From: Lutibacter sp.
Lineage (GTDB): Bacteria; Bacteroidota; Bacteroidia; Flavobacteriales; Flavobacteriaceae
Assembly (NCBI GenBank): GCA_030599055.1
Contig: JAUVOS010000026.1
Location: 1-16,528, forward strand
Reading direction: 5' to 3'
Length of the DNA: 16,528 nucleotides
Shown piece after piece: positions 1-6,648 of this stretch. Within the stretch, counting starts at the first letter, position 1. Each line of letters opens with the position of its first letter. The notes below the pieces were generated by a model that saw only the letters and a program-made list of their open reading frames with translations, was not told the DNA's origin and ran no database searches. Both the position numbers and the translations under genes were made by a program.

Positions 1-549
1 CGATATTACATTTTCTAAATGAATGGGTACGACTTCAAGTAATGATGCGTATCTCATCATCGTGCTTTCACTTCCCCAATCTGGACTATTTTTAAGTGAT
101 TCGAGTTCGTCTAGCCTTTCAACTAGTGAGTTAATATAATTTCTAGCAGGACTACTTTCAATGATTTCTTCTAAAGTAGCGACCTTAGTGCTTTTGATGA
201 CTTTAAAAGGATATCTGGCTTGGATTGTAAAGCCATTACTAAAAAACACTCTGACTTCATATTCACCTTCTTGCATCCCGCTAAAGGTTAAACTACCACT
301 TGTTTGGCCATGTGTATATTTCCAATTGCCATAGTCTCTTACAGAAGCCGAAGGCTTAATTAAAGTTATCCAATCTTCTTTATTACCAGGTAATCCTGAA
401 AAATTAACTGTAATTTCTTCATTGACAATGTAGCTATCTTTTGATGTTTTAACACTAATTTCATCTGTTTTTGTATTAAAAGCGTAAACATTTTGATTTG
501 TTAAAATAACTAATAGGCTTAGGCTTACAATTAAAGTGATTTTTTTCAT
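1..549 (-). CDS. Secreted protein with Ig-like domain, C-terminus beyond window
   Basis: An open frame starts at the ATG complementary to 547-549 and runs without a stop to base 1, giving the first 183 residues. Residues 1-23 form a signal peptide (basic MKK, hydrophobic core, probable cleavage after VYA). Residues about 32-117 look like a beta-sandwich: 'YIVNEEITVNFSGLPGNKEDW' is of the type 'exItVnfsglpGNxxDWI', seen in Ig-like domains attached to secreted phosphoesterases and other exported Bacteroidetes enzymes. It is followed by a GEYEVRVFFSNGF turn. Residues 121-183 are a helical linker or the start of the next domain. Any enzymatic domain would be outside the window, so I assign no function. 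It is separated from sucD by a terminator, and a perfect palindrome lies about 50 bases before its start. I am confident it is a real gene and moderately confident of the domain type. Confidence 0.8.
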   Translation of the reverse strand, partial: MKKITLIVSLSLLVILTNQNVYAFNTKTDEISVKTSKDSYIVNEEITVNFSGLPGNKEDWITLIKPSASVRDYGNWKYTHGQTSGSLTFSGMQEGEYEVRVFFSNGFTIQARYPFKVIKSTKVATLEEIIESSPARNYINSLVERLDELESLKNSPDWGSESTMMRYASLLEVVPIHLENVIS

Positions 550-594
550 AATATTTTATATTTAGTTTTGATTATTTTAAAAGATCCTATAAAT

Positions 595-612
595 TTACTA
601 ATAAATTAGTAA
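595..612. promoter_or_regulatory. Perfect 18-bp palindrome upstream of secreted-protein gene
   Basis: TTACTAAT-aa-ATTAGTAA is a perfect 8-bp inverted repeat with a 2-bp spacer, 46 bases before the start at 549. It could be an operator for a dimeric regulator. No regulator is encoded nearby, and the AT-rich composition makes chance palindromes more likely. Confidence 0.35.
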
Positions 613-666
613 CTAACCCGTTTAGCGGTTGAACTAATTTAAAAAAGGTTTAAGATTTAATACAAG

Positions 667-700
667 AAAAAAGCCATTTGATTTCTCAAACGGCTTTTTT
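667..700 (-). terminator. Rho-independent terminator after sucD
   Basis: The arms AAAAAAGCC (667-675) and GGCTTTTTT (692-700) pair over 9 bp. After one mismatch, five further pairs (TTTGA/TCAAA) surround a TTTC loop. Read on the minus strand, the stem ends in a T-run, as expected for a terminator about 95 bases past the sucD stop. The hairpin could work in both directions. Confidence 0.8.
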
Positions 701-794
701 TTATATTAATTTTTTTAAGGTTACTCTTCCAAAACCTCAGGATTAACCAATACAAATACTGTTATTCGGTTTAAAGAATGTTATTTTAGGATAC

Positions 795-1670
795 TTAAGA
801 TTTTAAAATCTCAGCTACCTTTTTACCTATTTCTGCAGGTGATTCAACTACGTGGATTCCATGTTCTGCTAAAATTCGCATTTTTGCTTGTGCTGTATCG
901 TCTTTACCACCAACAATAGCTCCAGCATGTCCCATTGTACGTCCTTTAGGTGCTGTTTGTCCGGCAATAAAACTGATAACCGGTTTTCTATTACCGTCTT
1001 CTTTTATCCATTTTGCAGCATCTGCTTCCAGATTTCCTCCAATTTCACCAATCATTACAATTGCATCTGTTTCCGGGTCGTTCATAAACATTTCTACAGC
1101 GTCTTTTGTAGTTGTACCGATTATTGGATCACCACCAATGCCTATAGCGGTTGAAATACCCAAACCTTGTTTTACTACTTGATCAGCAGCTTCGTAAGTT
1201 AAAGTACCGGATTTAGAAACAACTCCTACCCTACCCTTTTTAAACACAAAACCAGGCATGATGCCTACTTTAGCTTCTTCCGGAGTAATTACACCCGGAC
1301 AATTCGGCCCCACTAATCTACAGTCTTTTTTGCTGATATAATCTTGAACTTTTACCATATCTGCTACAGGAATTCCTTCTGTAATACAAATAATAGTTTT
1401 TATTCCTGCTTCAGCTGCTTCCATCATTGCATCAGCGGCAAATGCAGGTGGTACAAATATAATTGAAGTGTCTGCATCAGCTTTTTTTACAGCTTCAGCT
1501 ACAGAATTAAAAACGGGTTTGTCAAGATGGGTTTGTCCTCCTTTTCCGGGAGTTACACCACCTACAATATTGGTACCATATTCAATCATTTGTGAAGCGT
1601 GAAAAGTTCCTTCTCCACCCGTAAAACCTTGGACAATAATTTTTGAATCTTTATTTACAAGAACACTCAT
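795..1670 (-). CDS. sucD: Succinyl-CoA synthetase (ADP/GDP-forming), alpha subunit
   Basis: This 291-residue protein has the normal length and layout of SucD. SucD forms succinyl-CoA synthetase with SucC and interconverts succinyl-CoA and succinate with nucleotide phosphorylation in the TCA cycle. An N-terminal CoA-binding Rossmann domain begins IIVQGFTGGEGTFH (11-24). The phosphohistidine is His248 in GHAGAIVGG, and Glu209 in IGEIGG is the usual partner that stabilises it. GPNCPGVI (121-128) and SKSGTLTYE (152-160) are family signatures. The ATG at 1670 gives the canonical N-terminus. The beta subunit gene is not in the window. It follows efp after a terminator-like hairpin, so it may have its own promoter. 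Confidence 0.98.
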   Translation of the reverse strand: MSVLVNKDSKIIVQGFTGGEGTFHASQMIEYGTNIVGGVTPGKGGQTHLDKPVFNSVAEAVKKADADTSIIFVPPAFAADAMMEAAEAGIKTIICITEGIPVADMVKVQDYISKKDCRLVGPNCPGVITPEEAKVGIMPGFVFKKGRVGVVSKSGTLTYEAADQVVKQGLGISTAIGIGGDPIIGTTTKDAVEMFMNDPETDAIVMIGEIGGNLEADAAKWIKEDGNRKPVISFIAGQTAPKGRTMGHAGAIVGGKDDTAQAKMRILAEHGIHVVESPAEIGKKVAEILKS

Positions 1671-1710
1671 AATAAATTATATTTTTAGAATCCCTTAAAA
1701 TTGGGCACAA

Positions 1711-1754
1711 AAATAAGGCTATCTGTTACAATAAAAAAACCGATAGCCTTATTT
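1711..1754 (-). terminator. Hairpin terminator between efp and sucD
   Basis: A perfect 13-bp stem is formed by AAATAAGGCTATC (1711-1723) and GATAGCCTTATTT (1742-1754) with an 18-base loop. On the minus strand it starts 13 bases past the efp stop and ends in ATTTTTG, a T-run suitable for intrinsic termination. The sequence TATTTTTG at its downstream edge (complement of 1708-1715) also fits a Bacteroidetes -7 element (TAnnTTTG) for sucD, but I find no TTG at the right distance upstream of it. Confidence 0.7.
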
Positions 1755-1767
1755 CTTTAATTTTATT

Positions 1768-2340
1768 TTAGTTCTTAACACGTTCTAAATAGGTACCCTT
1801 TTCGGTATCAACTTTTATTTTATCACCTTCGTTAATAAATAAGGGAACATTTACACGTGCTCCTGTTTCTACGGTTGCAGGCTTTGTTGCGTTGGTTGCT
1901 GTATTTCCTTTTACACCCGGCTCGGTTGCTATAACTTCTAAGATAACATTTTGTGGCATATCAACGGATAGTGGTTGTTCATCTGCTGCTCTTACTATTA
2001 TCGTTACCATTTCTTCTTCTTTTAATAAATCAGGAGCATCTAATACATCTTTTTGAAGGGTTATTTGGTTGAAATCGTCCATATTCATAAAGTTATAAGT
2101 AACTCCGTCTGCATCTGCATATAAAAATTGATATTTTCTTGTTTCAACGCGAACTTCCTCTATTTTACTACCTCCTGAAAAAGTGTTATCTAAAACTTTC
2201 CCATTTGTTAAACTTTTTAATTTTGTTCTAACAAAAGCAGGTCCTTTTCCCGGTTTTACGTGTAAAAATTCAATTACTTTATAAATATCGTTGTTATAAA
2301 CAATACAAAGTCCTTTACGAATGTCTGAAGTTGATGCCAT
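1768..2340 (-). CDS. efp: Elongation factor P
   Basis: This 190-residue protein matches EF-P, which binds between the P and E sites of the ribosome and relieves stalling at polyproline stretches. Domain I (KOW-like, about 1-65) carries the conserved tip loop KPGKGPA, with Lys32 at the position that other bacteria modify. Two OB-fold domains follow (about 67-130 and 131-190). The C-terminus has the family signature 'TGARVNVPLFINEGDKIKV' near 158-176. The gene lies 62 bases downstream of lpxA on the same strand, so it is probably read as part of the lipid A operon. No EF-P modification gene is visible here. The identification is secure. Confidence 0.98.
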   Translation of the reverse strand: MASTSDIRKGLCIVYNNDIYKVIEFLHVKPGKGPAFVRTKLKSLTNGKVLDNTFSGGSKIEEVRVETRKYQFLYADADGVTYNFMNMDDFNQITLQKDVLDAPDLLKEEEMVTIIVRAADEQPLSVDMPQNVILEVIATEPGVKGNTATNATKPATVETGARVNVPLFINEGDKIKVDTEKGTYLERVKN

Positions 2341-2402
2341 TTAAGTTATAGTTTAAGGTTTTTTATAGTTTGGTTTTTAGGTTTCTCTGTGAATTTAATT
2401 TG

Positions 2403-3194
2403 TTACTTACTATTAAGACTCGTGTAACCTTTCATTATTCCACGTTTAGAATCCTTGATAAATTGAATGATTTGATCTCTTTCACGACTTGCTTGCATTT
2501 CAGCTTCTACAATACCAAGTGCTTGTGTTGTGTTATAGTTCTTTTGATAAATAATACGATATATATCTTGAATCTCTCTAATTTTCTCTGTTGAAAATCC
2601 TCTTCTGCGCAAACCAATTGAATTAATTCCAACAAACGAAATGGGTTCTTTTGCCGCTTTGGTAAAGGGAGGAATATCTTTTCGAACCAGCGAACCTCCT
2701 GATACCATAGCATGTTCTCCGACATTAATAAATTGATGAATAGCTGCTAGTCCTCCAATAATAGCACTATCACCAATGATAACATGTCCTGCTAATGCTA
2801 CCCCATTTACAATAATTACATTTTCGCCTAAAACACAATCATGAGCAATATGAGCCGTTGCCATAATTAAACAATTATTTCCTACTTTCGTTTCACCTGT
2901 GGCTTTAGTTCCTCTATTAACTGTGACAAATTCACGTATCGTCACATTATCACCTATAACAGCTAATGAGTCTTCTCCCTCAAATTTTAGATCTTGTGGA
3001 ATTGCAGAAATAACAGCACCCGGAAAAATTCTACAATTTTTACCGATTCTAGCTCCTTCCATTATGGTGACATTGGAACCAATCCATGTTCCATCACCAA
3101 TTTCCACATTGTTTTCAATATTTGTAAAGGGCTCAATAACTACATTTTTTGCTAGTTTCGCTCCTGGATTAACGTATGATAAGGGTTGATTCAT
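2403..3194 (-). CDS. lpxA: UDP-N-acetylglucosamine O-acyltransferase (LpxA)
   Basis: This 263-residue cytoplasmic enzyme catalyses the first step of lipid A synthesis, transferring 3-hydroxyacyl from ACP to UDP-GlcNAc. The N-terminal ~185 residues show the hexapeptide repeats of a left-handed beta-helix (for example IGDGTWIGSNVTI and IGDSAIIGG). The catalytic histidine is His118 in AHIAHDC, equivalent to His125 of the E. coli enzyme. The C-terminal helical region contains GLRRRGFS (194-201). The start lies only 2 bases after the lpxC-fabZ stop, so the two genes should be translated from one mRNA. Length and motifs are normal. Confidence 0.98.
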   Translation of the reverse strand: MNQPLSYVNPGAKLAKNVVIEPFTNIENNVEIGDGTWIGSNVTIMEGARIGKNCRIFPGAVISAIPQDLKFEGEDSLAVIGDNVTIREFVTVNRGTKATGETKVGNNCLIMATAHIAHDCVLGENVIIVNGVALAGHVIIGDSAIIGGLAAIHQFINVGEHAMVSGGSLVRKDIPPFTKAAKEPISFVGINSIGLRRRGFSTEKIREIQDIYRIIYQKNYNTTQALGIVEAEMQASRERDQIIQFIKDSKRGIMKGYTSLNSK

Positions 3195-3196
3195 AT

Positions 3197-4594
3197 TTAT
3201 TTTGGGTCTTGCACTCTTACTATTTGAGCCATTAATTCAGCTTCTACTACCAATTTATTATTTGCATATCCATAGGCTTGCATATTGCAAATACCACGCC
3301 TAATTGGAGTTATTAATTCTGCTTTAAAGATTAAAGTGTCACCGGGGAGCACTTTTTGTTTGAATTTTACTCTATCTATTTTCATAAAATACGTCAAATA
3401 GTTTTTCGGGTCAGGTACTGTACTCAAAACTAATACGCCTCCACATTGTGCCATAGCTTCTATTTGTAATACTCCTGGCATAACAGGTGCACCCGGAAAA
3501 TGCCCGACAAAAAAGGGTTCATTCATCGTAACATTTTTCATCCCAACAACATGTTTATCGGTCAATTCAATGATTCTGTCAATAAGAAGAAATGGAGGTC
3601 TGTGTGGTAAAATCTCCATTATTTTTTCAATATCCATTAAAGGAGGTTGATTTAAATCAAATTGTGGTATCTTATTTCTCTTTTCCAATTGAATAATTCT
3701 CGCTAATTTTTTGGCAAAATTGGTATTTATTTTATGACCGGGTTTCGTTGCGATGACTTTCCCCCTTATTTTCATGCCAACTAAAGCTATATCTCCTATC
3801 ACATCTAATAATTTATGACGTGCAGCTTCATTCTGCCAATACAACTTCAAATTATCTAATATACCATTGGGTTGCACGGTCAATTTTTCGCGATTAAAAG
3901 CTTTTTTGAGCTTTTCCATTGTAATATCTGAAATAGTTTTATCTACATAAACTATCGCGTTATTAAGATCTCCACCTTTAATCAAATTGTTATCAAGCAT
4001 GCTTTCAAGCTCATGTAAAAAACTAAAAGTTCTTGCTTTACTTATTTCTTTTTTAAAATCAGATAAATGTGATAATGTTGCATTTTGTGTTCCTAAGATT
4101 TTGGTACCGAAATCAACAAGAGTTGTAACTTGGAATTCATCGGCTGGCATTAAGACTATTTCACTTCCTGATTCTTCATCATAATAACTAATATTTTCAG
4201 TGACTATAAACTCTTCACGTTCGGCATCTTGCTCAATAATTTGTGCCTTTTCTAAAGCCTCGATAAATAATTTTGATGAACCATCCATTATGGGTGGTTC
4301 AGAAGCATTTATTTCAATTATTAGGTTGTCAATATCCAAACCTACAGCTGCAGCTAAAACATGTTCAGAAGTATTGATAGATACTCCATCTTTCACTAAA
4401 TTGGTGCCTCTGTCAGTATTTGTTACATAAATAGCTAATGCTTCAATAATAGGATTTCCTTCTAAGTCTGATCTTACAAAAATAAAACCGTTGTTTATTG
4501 GTGCGGGTTTGAAAGTTAGGCTTACTTCTTTTCCTGTGTGTAAACCTATTCCCTCTATTGTAATCTCCTTACTAATTGTTTTCTGTTTGGTCAT
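3197..4594 (-). CDS. lpxC-fabZ: Bifunctional LpxC deacetylase / FabZ dehydratase fusion
   Basis: This single 465-residue frame joins two enzymes. Residues 1 to about 305 are LpxC, the zinc deacetylase acting on UDP-3-O-acyl-GlcNAc (the committed lipid A step). The zinc ligands are His78 (TSEHVLAA), His260 and Asp264 (RHKLLDVIGD), and His287 in KPGHKINTN fits the catalytic base. Residues about 315-465 are FabZ, the 3-hydroxyacyl-ACP dehydratase. It has LPHRPPFLLIDR (329-340), catalytic His365 in GHFPGAPVMPG, and Glu379 in QIEAMAQ. Both active sites look intact. This fusion is known in Bacteroidetes and is a good taxonomic marker. The start overlaps the 3' end of lpxD by 23 bases, which suggests translational coupling. 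Confidence 0.98.
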   Translation of the reverse strand: MTKQKTISKEITIEGIGLHTGKEVSLTFKPAPINNGFIFVRSDLEGNPIIEALAIYVTNTDRGTNLVKDGVSINTSEHVLAAAVGLDIDNLIIEINASEPPIMDGSSKLFIEALEKAQIIEQDAEREEFIVTENISYYDEESGSEIVLMPADEFQVTTLVDFGTKILGTQNATLSHLSDFKKEISKARTFSFLHELESMLDNNLIKGGDLNNAIVYVDKTISDITMEKLKKAFNREKLTVQPNGILDNLKLYWQNEAARHKLLDVIGDIALVGMKIRGKVIATKPGHKINTNFAKKLARIIQLEKRNKIPQFDLNQPPLMDIEKIMEILPHRPPFLLIDRIIELTDKHVVGMKNVTMNEPFFVGHFPGAPVMPGVLQIEAMAQCGGVLVLSTVPDPKNYLTYFMKIDRVKFKQKVLPGDTLIFKAELITPIRRGICNMQAYGYANNKLVVEAELMAQIVRVQDPK

Positions 4595-5612
4595 TTTGAA
4601 TAGAATTTAGTCTTTTTTCAATAGTTGATATTGTCTTTGGTAAATTTTTAAAATGCACATAGGATTTATTCCAATCAGAATAATTAAAAGAAGGCGAACC
4701 TTGTACTATTGAATCATCTTTTAAGCTTTTTCCAATGCCCGATTGCGCTTGAACTTTTACATTATTACCAATATTTATATGTCCTGCAATACCAACTTGA
4801 CCTCCAATAATACAATTTTTTCCAATCTTAGAAGAACCTGCAATTCCTGTCTGTGCTGCTATTACTGTATTTTCACCAATCTCTACGTTATGTGCAATCT
4901 GAATTTGATTGTCTAACTTAACACCATCACGTATTAAAGTGCTTCCTAAAGTAGCTCTATCTATAGTACATGCCGCTCCTATCTCAACATCGTTTCCGAT
5001 ACTTACATTACCTGTCTGCGGTATTTTTTGATAATCACCATTTTCCGTAGGTACAAAACCAAAACCGTCAGAGCCAATAACGGCATTAGCATGAATAATA
5101 CAATTCTTTCCAATATGCGTTTCAGAATAAATTTTACTTCCTGAAAATAGTATTGTGTTTGCTCCTATTGTTACATTATCACCGATGAATACATGTGGAA
5201 ATATTTTTGCATTATCACCAATTTCTACATTATTTCCTAGGTAAACGAATGCACCAATATAGTAGTTTTTTCCGAGTATAGCTGTTTTACTAACAAAAGT
5301 GGGTTCTTCTATCCCTTTTTTATCAATCTTAATTTTGTTGTAATACGCTAAAAGCTGAGTAAAAGCTTGGTACGCATCTTTCACTTTTATTAAGGTTGTA
5401 TTGATTTTTTTTTCTAAAACAAATTTTTCATTTACAATTACTATTGAAGCTTTTGTACTATAGATATGTTTTGTGTATTTGGAATTTGACAAAAATGAAA
5501 TAGATCCTTCAGTTCCTTCTTCAATTTTTGATAATTTATCAATTATAACAGATTCGTCTCCTACAATTTTTCCGTTTAAAATACTTGCTATTTGTGTCGC
5601 TGTGAATTTCAT
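4572..5612 (-). CDS. lpxD: UDP-3-O-(3-hydroxyacyl)glucosamine N-acyltransferase (LpxD)
   Basis: This 346-residue protein catalyses the third lipid A step, N-acylating UDP-3-O-acyl-glucosamine with a second 3-hydroxyacyl-ACP. An N-terminal uridine-binding domain (about 1-100) begins MKFTATQIASILNG, typical of LpxD starts. A long left-handed beta-helix of hexapeptide repeats follows (about 105-295), with catalytic His241 in QIAHNVEIG. The tail 'PSFNYSDWNKSYVHFKNLP' (307-325) and the C-terminal helix are also typical. It is the first gene of the run lpxD, lpxC-fabZ, lpxA, efp. A promoter-like element ends only 7 bases before the ATG. Confidence 0.98.
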   Translation of the reverse strand: MKFTATQIASILNGKIVGDESVIIDKLSKIEEGTEGSISFLSNSKYTKHIYSTKASIVIVNEKFVLEKKINTTLIKVKDAYQAFTQLLAYYNKIKIDKKGIEEPTFVSKTAILGKNYYIGAFVYLGNNVEIGDNAKIFPHVFIGDNVTIGANTILFSGSKIYSETHIGKNCIIHANAVIGSDGFGFVPTENGDYQKIPQTGNVSIGNDVEIGAACTIDRATLGSTLIRDGVKLDNQIQIAHNVEIGENTVIAAQTGIAGSSKIGKNCIIGGQVGIAGHINIGNNVKVQAQSGIGKSLKDDSIVQGSPSFNYSDWNKSYVHFKNLPKTISTIEKRLNSIQNDQTENN

Positions 5613-5619
5613 TAGTTTG

Positions 5620-5649
5620 CAAAAGTATAAAAAATATTTCGCTAAGCTA
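5620..5649 (-). promoter_or_regulatory. Candidate promoter for the lpxD operon
   Basis: On the minus strand, TAG (complement of 5647-5649), 19 bases and TACTTTTG (complement of 5620-5627) fit the Bacteroidetes promoter TTG-N19-TAnnTTTG with one mismatch in the upstream box. Transcription would start very close to the lpxD ATG at 5612, giving a leaderless or nearly leaderless mRNA. Confidence 0.5.
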
Positions 5650-5690
5650 TCTTTATAGTGGTAGCTAATTTATTTTATGAAAAGATTAAG

Positions 5691-5716
5691 AGAGTAATAG
5701 TTATAGTTATAACTCT
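5691..5716. repeat. Imperfect palindrome between aroK and lpxD
   Basis: AGAGTaATAgt and its mirror make a 26-base quasi-palindrome (10 of 13 Watson-Crick pairs, plus two G-T pairs) just past the aroK stop. It could help terminate the aroK transcript, but the stem has no loop and no strong T-run follows. The rest of 5613-5797 shows no gene I can support. Confidence 0.3.
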
Positions 5717-5797
5717 AAATAATAAAAAATATCCTTTTTCAAATCATTTTACTTACCAACCTCTATTTGAGTTGTATAGTAATCAATTTTTCACTAA

Positions 5798-6436
5798 TCA
5801 CATACCTAATTTAAGAGTAATCTCTTTAATAATACTTATAATAATCTCGTGTACAGATAGGTCATCTACAACAATAGACAAATCTGCTTTTTCGTAATAC
5901 TTTTTTCTTTTTTCTAAATGAATTTGAATATAGTCCTGTAAAAAATCCTCTGTAATATTTGTTAGCAAAGGGCGTTCTGTTGTCTCGGGTGCCAAACGAT
6001 TGTAAAGTGTCTGTGTGCTTGCTTTGAGATAAATACTCAAACTTTTTTTATTAATCAGTTTCATTGCTCCCCCAATTTGCGGCGTTCCTCCTCCTAGTGA
6101 TATCACAATTGTTTTCTTTTTATTTAAAAGCTTCTTCAAATATTTAAACTCTTTTTTTCTAAAAGAACTTTCTCCTTTTTGAGCAAAAAGTTCTGAAATA
6201 GACAATTTTTCCTTTTTAGCGATATAAGTATCTAAATCGACAAAAGTATAGTTCAAAACCCTAGCCAACTCATTTCCCAATACACTTTTACCACTAGCCA
6301 TATACCCTAAAAGCACAATTTTTTGTATTTTCCGATTACTTAAGAACCCTTGTAAGACATTGATTTCCTTATTATTATATTTTAAAAAGTTATTTGACAG
6401 TTTTTCTTTGGAGTTTTGTTTTTTGTCTTTTTTCAT
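5798..6436 (-). CDS. aroK: Shikimate kinase
   Basis: This kinase phosphorylates shikimate with ATP in the chorismate pathway, in the cytoplasm. Counting from the ATG at 6436, the protein has 212 residues. It shows a Walker A GYMASGKS (44-51), shikimate-binding DLD (67-69), SLGGGT (113-118) and the ERPLL region (154-158). The usual enzyme is about 170 residues, so there is an N-terminal extension of about 38 residues that is rich in lysine and asparagine. The frame stays open up to an ATG at 6526, but that one lies inside the tRNA-Leu gene and before the likely promoter, so I reject it. No ATG lies between residue 1 and the P-loop, so 6436 is the best choice. The catalytic part is normal. The extension could be an untranslated leader if a rare start codon is used. 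Confidence 0.9.
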   Translation of the reverse strand: MKKDKKQNSKEKLSNNFLKYNNKEINVLQGFLSNRKIQKIVLLGYMASGKSVLGNELARVLNYTFVDLDTYIAKKEKLSISELFAQKGESSFRKKEFKYLKKLLNKKKTIVISLGGGTPQIGGAMKLINKKSLSIYLKASTQTLYNRLAPETTERPLLTNITEDFLQDYIQIHLEKRKKYYEKADLSIVVDDLSVHEIIISIIKEITLKLGM

Positions 6437-6446
6437 CTGCTGTAAG

Positions 6447-6481
6447 TTGACTACAAATATGAATAAAATTATGTAATTTTG
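6447..6481 (+). promoter_or_regulatory. Candidate promoter for tRNA-Leu
   Basis: TTG (6447-6449), 24 bases and TAATTTTG (6474-6481) match the Bacteroidetes promoter boxes, with a somewhat long spacer. The -7 box matches the consensus exactly and lies 15 bases before the mature tRNA 5' end at 6497. Confidence 0.5.
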
Positions 6482-6485
6482 CCAA
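6454..6485 (-). promoter_or_regulatory. Candidate aroK promoter, interleaved with tRNA promoter
   Basis: On the minus strand, TTG (complement of 6483-6485), 21 bases and CATATTTG (complement of 6454-6461) fit the Bacteroidetes consensus with one mismatch in the -7 box. It points to transcription starting near 6448, just before the ATG at 6436. Its boxes fall inside the tRNA promoter, so the two may compete. Confidence 0.4.
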
Positions 6486-6496
6486 TTAAATTTCAA

Positions 6497-6580
<84 letters not shown>

Positions 6581-6589
6581 CTTTTTAAA

Positions 6590-6603
6590 GTTAGAAATCT
6601 AAC
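6590..6603 (+). repeat. Short palindrome after tRNA-Leu
   Basis: GTTAGA-aa-TCTAAC is a perfect 6-bp inverted repeat 10 bases past the tRNA 3' end. It may help 3' processing or termination, but the stem is weak and no T-run follows, so read-through into ffh is possible. Confidence 0.3.
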
Positions 6604-6648
6604 GAATCTAATCTCTGATTTTAACTTTTAAACAAATAACTAATACAT

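Noticed and set aside
3197..4594. LpxC-FabZ fusion as a novel gene fusion
   Set aside because: This fusion is already known in Bacteroidetes, so it is reported as annotation and as a taxonomic marker only.
5658..5897. Plus-strand 79-residue frame between lpxD and aroK
   Set aside because: Its second half is antisense to aroK, and its hydrophobic look comes from AT-rich codons. No promoter or homology signal was seen.
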